From NCBI RefSeq assembly GCF_026151395.1, contig NZ_JAMQPV010000003.1, forward strand, positions 248,001 to 312,000: 64,000 bases of DNA, given 5' to 3'. Positions 9,921 to 19,260 of this stretch are shown here, piece after piece. The stretch comes from Leptospira limi. GTDB taxonomy: Bacteria > Spirochaetota > Leptospiria > Leptospirales > Leptospiraceae. Made by a program: the position numbers and the translations under genes. The notes beneath the pieces are model-generated. The model made no database searches. It saw nothing but the letters and a program-made list of their open reading frames with translations, and was not told where the DNA came from. Each line of letters opens with the position of its first letter. The first letter of the stretch is position 1.

Positions 9921-10835
9921 ATGAACGATATCACTGGAAAAAGAACCACACTCCGGTATGCAGAAGCGGAAGGTTTTGTCTACTGCCAAAAAGAAACCAT
10001 AGAAAGGATCAAATCAAATACTTTGCCAAAAGGCGATTTGTTTGAAGTTGCAAAAGCAGCGGCTCTGTTAGGCGCCAAAAAAACATCAGACATCATTCCA
10101 CATTGCCATCCTGTTCCCATTGATTTTTTTTCGATCCAATTTGAAATCATTGAAGATAAAAATGCAATTCGTATCACAACCCAAGCGAAATCCATAGGAA
10201 AAACAGGAATCGAAATGGAAGCATTAACAGGTGTGACTGTGGCAACACTTGTAATTTATGATCTATTAAAACCTATTGATAAATCCTTGGAAATTTCAAA
10301 TGTTCGGCTTTTAGAGAAAAAAGGTGGGAAAACAGACAAACAAATAACAAAGTTTGTGGAAGGTTCAAATGCAAAGATATTAGTGTGTTCGGACTCATGT
10401 TTTTCTGGAAATAAAGAAGATGGATCTGGGAAAATCATCGCCGAACTGCTAAATAACGAAGGTGTCCAAGTTTTAGAGATCAAAATTGTTCCCGATGAAC
10501 CAAAAGAAATTGAACAAACTATATCTACTTGGACAAAAGAAAAGATAGATCTAATTATAACAACTGGTGGAACAGGTCTTGGTCCAAGAGATAACACAAC
10601 CGATACCATCAAACCAATGTTCGATAAAGAAATTCCAGGTATTGCAGAAGTTATGAGATCCTTCGGACAAGATAGAACTCCTTTTGCCATGTTATCAAGG
10701 TCAGTTGCTGGTAGTATTGGAAAAACGGTTATTATCGCAGTGCCAGGGAGTAGCAATGGAGCACGTGAGAGTTTAACTGCGATTTTACCAGCTGTTTTCC
10801 ATGCAAAAAAAATGATGAGAGGTGAAGGTCATTGA
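9921..10835 (+). CDS. moaCB: MoaC-MoaB/MogA fusion of molybdopterin synthesis
   Basis: A 304-residue bifunctional protein. Residues about 1-150 are MoaC (cyclic pyranopterin monophosphate synthase: DIIPHCHPVPI and KTGIEMEALTGV motifs). Residues about 155-304 are a MoaB/MogA-type molybdopterin adenylyltransferase domain (TTGGTGLGPRD, IPGIAEVMR, AVPGSSNGARE). MoaC acts with MoaA in the first step of cofactor synthesis, while MogA adenylates molybdopterin late, so the fusion joins two non-consecutive steps. Good ribosome binding site (AGGGATAGGA). It overlaps moeA by 4 nt. Confidence 0.92.
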   Translation: MNDITGKRTTLRYAEAEGFVYCQKETIERIKSNTLPKGDLFEVAKAAALLGAKKTSDIIPHCHPVPIDFFSIQFEIIEDKNAIRITTQAKSIGKTGIEMEALTGVTVATLVIYDLLKPIDKSLEISNVRLLEKKGGKTDKQITKFVEGSNAKILVCSDSCFSGNKEDGSGKIIAELLNNEGVQVLEIKIVPDEPKEIEQTISTWTKEKIDLIITTGGTGLGPRDNTTDTIKPMFDKEIPGIAEVMRSFGQDRTPFAMLSRSVAGSIGKTVIIAVPGSSNGARESLTAILPAVFHAKKMMRGEGH

Positions 10836-12022
10836 TCTCCTATACGGAAGCAATTGATTCGATACTCAAAGAATCTAGATCTTATGGTACAGAACTCATC
10901 CCACTAAGTAATGCTTTAGGAAGAGTTTTGGCTGAAGATATTTTTGCAGATCGCGATTATCCACCTTTCCATCGTTCAGCGATGGATGGGTTCGCAATTT
11001 CTTACAATGATTATTTGCAAGGGAAACAATTTCAGTATCATAGAGAACTACATGCAGGTTTCACCCTTTCAAAACTTCCGAATGAGTCGGTGATTCGCAT
11101 CATGACAGGAGCGCCAGTACCAGAAGGTTTCGATGTTGTGATCAAAATTGAAGATTCAGTCCTTTCAGAAACAAACGGAATTCGAACTGTCTCCTTCCCA
11201 ATGGAGCAGGTATTACAATGGCAAAATATCGCAAAACAAGGTGAAGATGCAAAAAAAGGAGATTCACTCTTATCGATTGGAACACAACTACGTCTTTCTG
11301 AAATTTCTTTGCTCGCTAGTGTCGGTAAAGCGAATGTTGCAGTGTTTTCGTTCCCCAAAGTACGCATCATATCAACAGGGAATGAAGTTGTTCCAATCCA
11401 TGAAAATCCACTTCCCCATCAAATCCGTGATTCAAATTCTATAACGATTTTTACCTCATTGTTAAAATTTGGAATCACCCCCGATCAAATAACACATGTG
11501 CCCGATGATCAAACCGAAATGGAAAATACCATAAAACAAGGATTAGACTCCGACGTATTAATTTTATCCGGTGGTGTTTCAATGGGAGAAAAAGATTTAG
11601 TCCCTAATTTACTAACAAAGTTAGGAGTGAAGAATATCTTTCACAAAACTGCTATTAAACCAGGAAAACCAATTTGGTTTGGCAAAAAAGATAACACGAT
11701 TGTTTTTGGGCTTCCCGGTAATCCCTTTAGTGTACAAACATGTTTTCGTATTTTTATCGATCCGTATTTGAGAGCCTCATTTTCTCTACAACGAGAATCA
11801 AGTTTGAAGTTTCCAATCCTCGACTCAAAAAAGAAAAAACATAACCTAACAGAATTCTTTCCCGTTCAATTGGTAACAAAAGAAAAAACATATTTGGCTT
11901 CTATTCCTTTTAATGGAAGTGGAGATATCAAAGCCGGTAGAAACTCAGATGGACTTGGTATCTTTCCAAGTGACTCAAAACAATTGCATTCCGAACAAGT
12001 GATCGAGTTTTTACCTTGGTAA
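10832..12022 (+). CDS. moeA: Molybdopterin molybdenumtransferase
   Basis: A 396-residue MoeA inserting molybdate into adenylylated molybdopterin. It has LGRVLAEDIFADRDYPPFHRS and AMDGFA at the N-terminus, RIMTGAPVP, then the MogA-like domain with STGNEV, IRDSNS, SGGVSMGEKD and GLPGNPFS. The start is a TTG inside TTGA overlapping the preceding stop, which implies translational coupling; the GAGAGGTGAAGG upstream is a strong ribosome binding site. Last gene before a 197-bp gap. Confidence 0.93.
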   Translation: MISYTEAIDSILKESRSYGTELIPLSNALGRVLAEDIFADRDYPPFHRSAMDGFAISYNDYLQGKQFQYHRELHAGFTLSKLPNESVIRIMTGAPVPEGFDVVIKIEDSVLSETNGIRTVSFPMEQVLQWQNIAKQGEDAKKGDSLLSIGTQLRLSEISLLASVGKANVAVFSFPKVRIISTGNEVVPIHENPLPHQIRDSNSITIFTSLLKFGITPDQITHVPDDQTEMENTIKQGLDSDVLILSGGVSMGEKDLVPNLLTKLGVKNIFHKTAIKPGKPIWFGKKDNTIVFGLPGNPFSVQTCFRIFIDPYLRASFSLQRESSLKFPILDSKKKKHNLTEFFPVQLVTKEKTYLASIPFNGSGDIKAGRNSDGLGIFPSDSKQLHSEQVIEFLPW

Positions 12023-12039
12023 TTTAATTCTCATCAATT

Positions 12040-12054
12040 TGTACGTTACGTACA
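12040..12054. promoter_or_regulatory. Candidate activator-binding palindrome upstream of narK
   Basis: TGTACGTTACGTACA is a perfect odd palindrome. It lies about 120 bp upstream of the sigma-54 -24 element at 12174 and closely resembles the site at 5923-5937. A weaker related sequence (TTCGTATTTTATACAA) begins near 12061. Confidence 0.6.
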
Positions 12055-12173
12055 CAGATATTTCGTATTTTATACAATTCTTATTTTCTTATGCGAATCC
12101 GTTTTTCTTTCACTCCATATGGTTAGTAAACAGCCGTTTTAGGCCTTTTACGAGCCGTTCCAAATTGGACATT

Positions 12174-12189
12174 TGGTACGCTTTTTGCA
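12174..12189 (+). promoter_or_regulatory. Sigma-54 promoter of the nitrate transporter
   Basis: TGGTACGCTTTTTGCA matches TGGYACG-N4-TTGCA at every consensus position, with GG-N10-GC spacing. The predicted start of transcription is near 12200, and AAGGAG precedes the GTG start at 12220. Confidence 0.8.
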
Positions 12190-12219
12190 AAGTAATCTTA
12201 AATAAGGAGAATCATTCCT

Positions 12220-13575
12220 GTGACGATTACACCTCATGCGAAAGCAACTAAGATCGATTTATTCAGTTTCAATACTCCCCAAATGAGGACATTCCACCTC
12301 ACTTGGATTGCATTTTTTCTATGTTTTTTTGGATGGTTTGGAATTGCACCACTTATGGTTTATGTCAGAGAAGAACTTTCTCTCACTAAAGCACAAATTG
12401 GAAATATCATTATTGCCTCTGTTGCGATAACAATATTTATGCGACTATTAATTGGTTGGTTGTGTGATAAAATTGGACCAAGAATCGCATACACTTTTTT
12501 GTTGATTTTTGGATCAATTCCCGTTATGTCCATAGGACTTGCTGACAGTTATTTATCATTTCTACTTTTACGTTTGGCAATCGGTGCTATAGGAGCATCG
12601 TTTGTGATCACTCAGTACCATACATCGGTTATGTTTGCACCGAACATCATTGGTACAGCTAATGCTACAACCGCTGGTTGGGGGAATCTGGGTGGTGGTG
12701 TGACACAAATGGTAATGCCAATTATATTTGGATTCTTTGTCGCATTTGGATTTACGACTGGAGTTTCATGGAGACTTGCCATGGTAGTTCCAGGAATAGC
12801 ATTATTTTTAATGGGAATTATATATTACTTCGGTACCCAAGATACACCTGGTGGAAATTTTAAAGACATCAAAGAAACGTATCCTACATTCCAAGGTGGT
12901 AAAAAAAATACACTATCTAACTTTCTTTTGGTGATAAAAGACTCTAGGGTTTGGTTATTATTTTTAGCATATGGAGCTTGTTTCGGAATTGAACTTACAA
13001 TTAACAACATTGCTGCTTTGTATTACGTAGACCAGTTCAAGTTAACTCCTGCTACTGCAGGACTTATCGCAGGACTTTTCGGTTTAATGAATCTCTTTGC
13101 AAGAACGTTAGGTGGAGTTTTTGGAGATAAATTTGGTATCAAATGGGGATTACGTGGGCGAGTGATCTGGTTATCTGCGGCTCTTGCTGGTGAAGGAATT
13201 TGTTTGATCTTGTTTTCTCAAATGTCATCACTTATCCTTGCTATCTCTTCAATGATTGTTTTCAGTTTGTTTGTGCAAATGTCTGAAGGTGCAACATTTT
13301 CAGTAGTTCCCTTTGTTAACAAAAAAGCAATCGGTGCTGTATCAGGTATTGTTGGAGCTGGTGGCAACGTAGGGGCAGTATCAGCCGGATTTTTGTTCCG
13401 AGGAGAAGTCAGTTACCAAAATGCACTCTTAATCATAGGTGTGATCGTAACCGTCTCTTCCTTTTTTGCCTTATTAGTTCGATTCACAATGGAAGAAGAA
13501 AAGGAAGTTGGCGAAGAAATGAACCAAATCGTACCGCAGGGAGAGAAAAAAGCGGAATTGGCGACAGCAAACTAA
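12220..13575 (+). CDS. narK: NarK/NasA-type nitrate/nitrite MFS transporter
   Basis: A 451-residue 12-helix major facilitator. The first half contains a nitrate-signature-like stretch (NATTAGWGNLGGGVTQ, about 146-161) and the second half a glycine-rich counterpart (SGIVGAGGNVGAVSAGF). The intracellular loop RLLIGWLCDKIGPR is the usual MFS loop 2-3 motif. It imports nitrate and/or exports nitrite for the assimilatory enzymes. GTG start with AATAAGGAG about 11 nt upstream. Own sigma-54 promoter (12174-12189). Confidence 0.92.
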   Translation: MTITPHAKATKIDLFSFNTPQMRTFHLTWIAFFLCFFGWFGIAPLMVYVREELSLTKAQIGNIIIASVAITIFMRLLIGWLCDKIGPRIAYTFLLIFGSIPVMSIGLADSYLSFLLLRLAIGAIGASFVITQYHTSVMFAPNIIGTANATTAGWGNLGGGVTQMVMPIIFGFFVAFGFTTGVSWRLAMVVPGIALFLMGIIYYFGTQDTPGGNFKDIKETYPTFQGGKKNTLSNFLLVIKDSRVWLLFLAYGACFGIELTINNIAALYYVDQFKLTPATAGLIAGLFGLMNLFARTLGGVFGDKFGIKWGLRGRVIWLSAALAGEGICLILFSQMSSLILAISSMIVFSLFVQMSEGATFSVVPFVNKKAIGAVSGIVGAGGNVGAVSAGFLFRGEVSYQNALLIIGVIVTVSSFFALLVRFTMEEEKEVGEEMNQIVPQGEKKAELATAN

Positions 13576-13602
13576 CCGCAAAAGTGAATCCAATTTTTGA
13601 TT

Positions 13603-13628
13603 GAGAGACAAATTTAAACTTGTCTCTC
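13603..13628 (+). terminator. Hairpin between narK and the next gene
   Basis: GAGAGACAA and TTGTCTCTC form a perfect 9-bp stem with an 8-nt loop, followed by an A/T-rich tract with several T runs. It may terminate or attenuate the narK transcript before the next oxidoreductase gene. Confidence 0.6.
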
Positions 13629-13668
13629 TAAAATTTCTTTTCTAAACTTTTTGTCTTAGGAGAGAAAT

Positions 13669-15825
13669 ATGGACCAAACACATTATCGTTCCTGTAATTT
13701 ATGTGAGGCCATGTGTGGGCTCCAAATCGAAATCAAAAACGGGACCATCCAAAATTTCAAAGGTGACTCTCTTGATCAGTTCAGCAGAGGGCATATTTGC
13801 CCAAAAGGTCCAGAACTAAAAAGTTTATACGAAGATCCAGATCGAATCAAATTTCCTATCAAAAGAACAAACTCAGGTTGGGAAAAAGTTTCTTGGGTCG
13901 AAGCACTCTCCGATATCGCAAAACAAATTGTAGACTTACAATCGAAGTATGGGAATGACGTTGTTGCCATCTACAATGGAAATCCAAATGTTCATAATTA
14001 TGGTTCAATGTTATATGGACAACGATTTGCAAGTCGGATCAAAACAAAAAACAATTTCTCTGCAACTTCGGTAGACCAACTACCCCACCAACTTCTTTCC
14101 TATTTGATGTTCGGTCACCAATTGCTTGTACCAATCCCAGACATTGATCGCACTGCATATTTTCTTATATTAGGTGGGAATCCATTTGCATCTAACGGTA
14201 GCTTGATGACAGTTCCAGATGTTAAAAAAAGATTAAAAGCGATTCAAGATAGAGGTGGAAAATATGTAGTAATAGACCCAAGGAAAACAGAAACTGCGGA
14301 ACATGCAAACGAACATATTTTTATCAAACCAGGAACGGATGTTTTTTTCTTACTTTCACTTTTAAACGTAATATTTGATAAAAAACGAAACAAACCAAAC
14401 TCACTAATTAAAGAGAAAGATTTGGATTCAATAATCAATTTAGTGAAAGAATTCCATCCGAGTGTTGTTTCGAAAATCACCGGGATACCGATCGATACAA
14501 TCGAAAAAATTGCGTTGGAGTTTGTGAATGCTTCGTCTGCAGTTTGTTATGGGAGAGTTGGTGTTTCCACACAAGAATTTGGAGCTTTGTGCCAATGGCT
14601 GATCAATGTCATCAATATTGTCACTGGAAATTTAGACAAAGAAGGTGGTGCCATGTTCACATTACCTGCCGTTGATTTAGTAGGAGAAGGATCGACAATG
14701 AGATCTTCACCTGGAAGTTTTAATTCTTATCAATCACGAGTGAGAAAACTTCCGGAATTCAACGATGAATTACCTGTCTCAGCATTAGCGGAAGAAATCT
14801 TAACGGAAGGAGAAGGTCAAATTCGAGCTTTAGCAACATCAGCTGGGAATCCTGTTTTATCCACACCTAACGGATCCAAACTTGAAAAAGCATTGTCTCA
14901 ACTAGATCTAATGATTAGTTTTGATTTTTATCTAAATGAAACCACAAAACATGCTCATTATATTTTGCCTCCAACGTCAACTTTAGAACATGATCATTAC
15001 GATTTAATATTCAATGTATTTGCTGTTAGAAATACATCGCGTTATAACCAACCGCTATTCCAACCCGAAGAAGGAATGTTACATGATTGGGAAATTTTTG
15101 CCGATTTGACAAAACGAATCGAACTATTACGTTCTGGGAAGGAATTACCAAGTGAATTGATAAGGACAAAACTAACACCCGCTAGCATCATTGATCATGC
15201 ATTAAAATCTGGTCCTTACGGAATAAAAAATAATGCTGAAATTCAAATGAGTTTGGAACTACTAAAAAATAGCCCACATGGAATCGATTTAGGACCACTT
15301 AAAAAATCATTTCCAGAAAGACTTTACACAGAAGATAAAAAAATCCAACTCTATCCTCCTTTATTACAGAACGATATTCCTAGATTAAAAACAAAATTCA
15401 ATGAACACTTAAATGTTGGTCATTCCAAATTTCCATTTCTATTAATAGGAAGAAGGCATTTGCGAAATAATAATTCTTGGATGCATAATTTACCAAAACT
15501 TATGACAGGTAAACCAAGGTGTACGATGATGGTTCATCCAGATGATGCAAGTTTTTTGGGAATCTCGAATCATGAAGAAGTAATTGTTGAATCGAAAGTC
15601 GGAAAATTACGCATACCTGTCGAAATTACAGATGAATTGATGAAAGGAGTCGTTAGTATCCCTCATGGTTTTGGACACAATCGAAGTGGCACAAATCAAA
15701 AAGTTGCAACTCAATATTCTGGCGTTAGCATCAATGACTTAACAGACGACCAATCGATTGATGAGTTTTCTGGAAATGCTGCGTTTAGTGGGATCCAGGT
15801 AAAAATTTTGAAAATTTCAAGTTAG
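13669..15825 (+). CDS. Molybdopterin oxidoreductase, substrate unknown
   Basis: A 718-residue single-subunit MopB-family enzyme. The N-terminus binds a [4Fe-4S] cluster (C9-x2-C12-x3-C16 ... C44, with GHICPKG). The catalytic domain includes VIDPRKTETAEHANEHIFIKPG, and the C-terminal dinucleotide-binding domain begins near LLIGRRHLRNNNSWMHN and ends with SIPHGFGHNRSG. No signal peptide is seen, so it should be cytoplasmic. It differs from the nitrate reductase at 2272 and has no fused electron-transfer domain. Position behind the nitrate transporter suggests a nitrogen-oxyanion or alternative nitrate-related role, but formate dehydrogenase-like or other substrates are possible. Good ribosome binding site (TTAGGAGAG). 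Confidence 0.85.
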   Translation: MDQTHYRSCNLCEAMCGLQIEIKNGTIQNFKGDSLDQFSRGHICPKGPELKSLYEDPDRIKFPIKRTNSGWEKVSWVEALSDIAKQIVDLQSKYGNDVVAIYNGNPNVHNYGSMLYGQRFASRIKTKNNFSATSVDQLPHQLLSYLMFGHQLLVPIPDIDRTAYFLILGGNPFASNGSLMTVPDVKKRLKAIQDRGGKYVVIDPRKTETAEHANEHIFIKPGTDVFFLLSLLNVIFDKKRNKPNSLIKEKDLDSIINLVKEFHPSVVSKITGIPIDTIEKIALEFVNASSAVCYGRVGVSTQEFGALCQWLINVINIVTGNLDKEGGAMFTLPAVDLVGEGSTMRSSPGSFNSYQSRVRKLPEFNDELPVSALAEEILTEGEGQIRALATSAGNPVLSTPNGSKLEKALSQLDLMISFDFYLNETTKHAHYILPPTSTLEHDHYDLIFNVFAVRNTSRYNQPLFQPEEGMLHDWEIFADLTKRIELLRSGKELPSELIRTKLTPASIIDHALKSGPYGIKNNAEIQMSLELLKNSPHGIDLGPLKKSFPERLYTEDKKIQLYPPLLQNDIPRLKTKFNEHLNVGHSKFPFLLIGRRHLRNNNSWMHNLPKLMTGKPRCTMMVHPDDASFLGISNHEEVIVESKVGKLRIPVEITDELMKGVVSIPHGFGHNRSGTNQKVATQYSGVSINDLTDDQSIDEFSGNAAFSGIQVKILKISS

Positions 15826-16898
15826 TATGGATTGTTATCATTCAAATACTGGGACAATACTTTGCGACCTCCGATCAAAGAATATTTACTTTTAAATTTT
15901 GAAAGATACGAAAGAGCTTTGTTGGAACGGACTCCTGATTCGCACACACATACTATGATTTGGTCATCGTTCAGGTTTGGTAATTTCCCTTTTTCTAATG
16001 CAGAAAGGGGAAACCAAATTGTATCGGGTATGGGAAACTGAAGGATCTCTTCATTCTCTCTTACATCAAGCAGTGTAACAGGAGTATTTAACTTCAGTTT
16101 CAAAAAACCTTCCACATTTATCTCATGGGTTTTACTCTTGTTTAAAATCTGTTTATGATGTGCACTACAAGCCTTACATTCAGGATTTTTTTCCAATTTT
16201 GATTGGTAAAAAGAAAGTGGATTCCATTCTAAAAAATATACAGAATTGAAATCAATTTGATTCGGATTTAACAAATATTGCAATGCCAAAGAAGCTTGGT
16301 AGGTTCCAGCCAATGTTGCCTGAATTCCCAATACACCTCCCTCATTACAACTCAATGTATCACCTTCATTTAACTCAGGAAACAAACAACGATAACATGG
16401 TTTCCCATCTCCTGAAAATATAGCAAATTGAGCACTTGTCTTAAAAACGGAAGCGGTTACAAGAGGAATCTTATTTGATAAACAAATTTCATTGATTGTA
16501 TACTTTGATTGGATGGTATCTGTGCAGTCTAAAACCACATCCCATGTATTCTTAAAATCAATGTTAGAGTTTCGATTCAAATATTCCGAAAAATTTTCTA
16601 TCTGTAACCATGGAACATGATTTTTTAATACTTCCGCTGCAACCTCTACTTTTTTTCGACCAATATCTTTCCATGTAAACAATGTTTGCCGATGCAGATT
16701 TGAGACATCAACAACATCAAAATCCATTAGACCAATTCTACCGATCCCAGACAAAGCAAGTTGCAAAGCAGAAGGACATCCTAAACCGCCCACTCCGATG
16801 ATAAGGACTGAAGAATCATTCCACTTCTTTTGGCCCTCCAGTCCAATTTCTGAGACTAAGGATTGACGCTGGAAAAATTTTGATTGATCATTAGTCAT
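15822..16898 (-). CDS. moeB: MoeB/MoeZ-like sulfur-carrier adenylyltransferase with rhodanese domain
   Basis: A ThiF/E1-like protein with nucleotide-binding motif IIGVGGLGCPS, the dimer-interface helix after it, and zinc-binding pairs CYRC and CKAC. The C-terminal ~90 residues form a rhodanese domain with active-site loop CESGVRS. It adenylates the C-terminal glycine of MoaD and, through the rhodanese cysteine, can supply the sulfur. I start at ATG 16898; a TTG at 16913 is an alternative, and neither has a clear ribosome binding site. Its 3' end overlaps the convergent oxidoreductase gene by 4 nt. Confidence 0.88.
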   Translation of the reverse strand: MTNDQSKFFQRQSLVSEIGLEGQKKWNDSSVLIIGVGGLGCPSALQLALSGIGRIGLMDFDVVDVSNLHRQTLFTWKDIGRKKVEVAAEVLKNHVPWLQIENFSEYLNRNSNIDFKNTWDVVLDCTDTIQSKYTINEICLSNKIPLVTASVFKTSAQFAIFSGDGKPCYRCLFPELNEGDTLSCNEGGVLGIQATLAGTYQASLALQYLLNPNQIDFNSVYFLEWNPLSFYQSKLEKNPECKACSAHHKQILNKSKTHEINVEGFLKLKLNTPVTLLDVRENEEILQFPIPDTIWFPLSALEKGKLPNLNDDQIIVCVCESGVRSNKALSYLSKFKSKYSLIGGRKVLSQYLNDNNPY

Positions 16899-17025
16899 AA
16901 ATTTTTTGAACAATAACGCGAGGATACTTTAGAAATATATTTTTAATAAAATTTGTTTTGAATTTAAGGAAAAAAATCAATTTTAGTTTCCAACTGATAA
17001 TTCCTGTATAAATTCGTTTATAACG

Positions 17026-17967
17026 ATGTCCTTGGATACTAGAAAATTTGAAGTTTTGAGAATTAGTATCTTATCCCATTGTAATTTCGCATGTGTATAT
17101 TGTGCACCCAAGGAAAAAGAAAAACACAATCCAAAAAAATCATACAACCAATACCTAAGTCCAGAGCTCCTAAACACAAATCTCAAAAGGTTACTTCCAC
17201 ATATCAAAATTAAAGAAGTACACTTAACTGGAGGAGAACCCACCCTCCACAAAGATCTCATCCAGTTAATCCAAATTATAAAAGAACATTCGATAGAACA
17301 AATTGCTCTCACTTCAAATGGAAATTTTGACAAAGGACTCATAGAAAAAATGAAATCCGCTGGCCTTACGAGAATCAATTTTTCATTGGATAGCATTTCA
17401 CAGAAAGGTTTTGAAACTTTAAGTGATCGAAAAAATCCTGTACTCCAAATTTTAGAGCAAATTGAAACAGCTAAAAAAATAGGATTCGAAATCAAAATTA
17501 ATTCCACGATCTTACGTGGATTCAATGAGTCGGAAATTTTGGATTTATTGGAATGGGCAGGCAAACGATCGATACCCATTCGATTTTTAGAATTTATGAA
17601 AATGGGACCTCTCCACAAAGAACACCCATTGTATTTTTATTCTGCAGAAGAAATTCGAAACCAGATTAAAACTAGATACCAAATTAAAGATTATCCAACG
17701 GCACCAGACTCTACCGCACAATATTTTATCACAGAAGAGGGGTATATTTTCGGAATGATTGCCAATCATACAGAACCTTTTTGTGAAGGTTGTAATCGAT
17801 TGCGAATGGACAGTCAAGGTAGAATTTATGGTTGTCTAAGTGATGAAACTTCCTTCGAAGTGCCACATTCTAGTAATGAAGTCCACTATGTTTTAAACCA
17901 AGCTATGTTAACGAAAAAAGCTAAATTCATTGGTTCAGAATTATCAATGAAATATATTGGAGGTTAG
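17026..17967 (+). CDS. moaA: GTP 3',8-cyclase
   Basis: A 313-residue radical SAM enzyme for the first molybdopterin step. The SAM cluster motif is C-x3-C-x2-C (CNFACVYC, near residues 19-26), followed by HLTGGEPTLH. The C-terminal second [4Fe-4S] site is CEGCNRLRMD ... GC, and the protein ends in the catalytically important GG. First gene of moaA-moaD-moaE-mobA-HAD; moaD begins immediately after its stop. Confidence 0.95.
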   Translation: MSLDTRKFEVLRISILSHCNFACVYCAPKEKEKHNPKKSYNQYLSPELLNTNLKRLLPHIKIKEVHLTGGEPTLHKDLIQLIQIIKEHSIEQIALTSNGNFDKGLIEKMKSAGLTRINFSLDSISQKGFETLSDRKNPVLQILEQIETAKKIGFEIKINSTILRGFNESEILDLLEWAGKRSIPIRFLEFMKMGPLHKEHPLYFYSAEEIRNQIKTRYQIKDYPTAPDSTAQYFITEEGYIFGMIANHTEPFCEGCNRLRMDSQGRIYGCLSDETSFEVPHSSNEVHYVLNQAMLTKKAKFIGSELSMKYIGG

Positions 17968-18210
17968 ATGAAGACAGAAATATTGTTTTTTGCAGCTTTA
18001 AAAGATTTTTTTACAGCGAAACAAATCACAGAAATTGGCGAACATATTACCGTTACTCAATTAAAAGAATTGTTGAGCAAACAAAATCCAAATGCATCGA
18101 AAATTATAAATGTTAGTAGGGTTTCCATCAATCAGAGAATTGCAAATGATTTTGAAGTGATTCCTGAAAATGCGATCATCGCAATTTTACCTCCATCAAG
18201 TGGAGGATAG
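17968..18210 (+). CDS. moaD: Molybdopterin synthase sulfur-carrier subunit
   Basis: An 80-residue ubiquitin-like protein ending in PPSSGG; the terminal Gly-Gly is thiocarboxylated. It starts directly after the moaA stop with GGAGG (end of moaA) acting as ribosome binding site. Substrate of MoeB (15822) and partner of MoaE. Confidence 0.93.
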   Translation: MKTEILFFAALKDFFTAKQITEIGEHITVTQLKELLSKQNPNASKIINVSRVSINQRIANDFEVIPENAIIAILPPSSGG

Positions 18211-18221
18211 CAGATCAATCA

Positions 18222-18647
18222 ATGGAACATATAACAGATAACAAAATTGAACTAACAAATATCATACCATCTCTACCAAGTATGGGTGGGTATGTAATGT
18301 TCACTGGAATTGTACGTGATATCAATGAGGGAAAAATCGTAACCCATTTAGATTATGAGGCATATTCAGAATTGGCAAATCAAATGATCAATTCCATATT
18401 ACAGGATTCTAAACAGAAATGGGATCTACAATATGCAAATTGTATTCACAGACTAGGGAAGCTGAACGTAGGCGAAATTGCTGTAATCGTTTCCACTGGT
18501 TCAGTCCATCGAGATGAAGCTTATTTAGCAAACCGATACATTATTGATCGAGTGAAACATGAAGTACCAATTTGGAAAAAAGAATATTATGAAGATGGTA
18601 GTTCCGAATGGTCAAAGGGATGTCTTCATGACTCAAACCACGAGTGA
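18222..18647 (+). CDS. moaE: Molybdopterin synthase catalytic subunit
   Basis: A 141-residue MoaE with the signature blocks HRLGKLNVGEIAVIV, HRDEAYLA and VPIWKKE containing the catalytic lysines. It combines with MoaD to convert the cyclic pyranopterin to molybdopterin. The GGAGG that ends moaD serves as its ribosome binding site. Overlaps mobA by 20 nt. Confidence 0.94.
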   Translation: MEHITDNKIELTNIIPSLPSMGGYVMFTGIVRDINEGKIVTHLDYEAYSELANQMINSILQDSKQKWDLQYANCIHRLGKLNVGEIAVIVSTGSVHRDEAYLANRYIIDRVKHEVPIWKKEYYEDGSSEWSKGCLHDSNHE

Positions 18648-19260
18648 TATCATTTTTTTACTCTTGGTTGGTGGGAAAAGTTCCAGGATGGGTGAAGATA
18701 AAGCATTTTTACCATTTGGAAAAAATTCAAGCTTCATAAAAGTTCTCATTAAAAAAATTTCAATTTTCAAATTCAAATTCTTTTTGTCACTTCGAAAAGA
18801 GCAACTCTCTCTCTATGAATCATGGCTTCCCAATAACTCTTTTGTTATTGACCAATTTGAAAACATACGAGGCCCATTATGTGGGTTAATTTCTGCACAT
18901 CATTTTCTAAAATCGAATCACATTCAATATAAAGCACTTTTCACACTTGCAGTGGACTCTCCTTCCATCAAATTAAAATCAATCAAACGAGTGATAGATC
19001 AATTTCATGAAAACCCAAATTCATCAGGTATATTTTATCAAACGAAAAATGGAATTGAACCATTATGTGCAATTTATAACGAATCAACTTTAGAGGAATG
19101 GATTCAATCATACTATCATAATCCAAAGATTGAATTTTCTTTACAAAAAAAAATATTAGCTTTAGAAAAAACTTCAGTCTTTATTAATTTACCCTTAGAA
19201 GAAGAAATTTTTATGCAAAATATTAACACAAAAAAAGACTTTGAATTGTATCATAGATGA
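18628..19260 (+). CDS. mobA: Molybdenum cofactor guanylyltransferase
   Basis: About 210 residues with the nucleotidyltransferase motif LLVGGKSSRMGEDKAFLPFG near the N-terminus. It attaches GMP to Mo-molybdopterin to give the bis-MGD form used by the MopB nitrate reductase. ATG 18628 is preferred over an upstream ATG at 18559 because AAAGGGA lies just before it and the conserved motif starts ten residues in. Confidence 0.88.
   Translation: MTQTTSDIIFLLLVGGKSSRMGEDKAFLPFGKNSSFIKVLIKKISIFKFKFFLSLRKEQLSLYESWLPNNSFVIDQFENIRGPLCGLISAHHFLKSNHIQYKALFTLAVDSPSIKLKSIKRVIDQFHENPNSSGIFYQTKNGIEPLCAIYNESTLEEWIQSYYHNPKIEFSLQKKILALEKTSVFINLPLEEEIFMQNINTKKDFELYHR

Noticed and set aside
10256..10756. 166-codon open frame on the minus strand
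   Set aside because: Antisense to the MoaC-MoaB fusion gene; codon structure is explained by the real gene.
16983..17618. 211-codon open frame on the minus strand
   Set aside because: Lies antisense to moaA, whose radical-SAM and C-terminal cluster motifs are unmistakable; the antisense reading has no domain.
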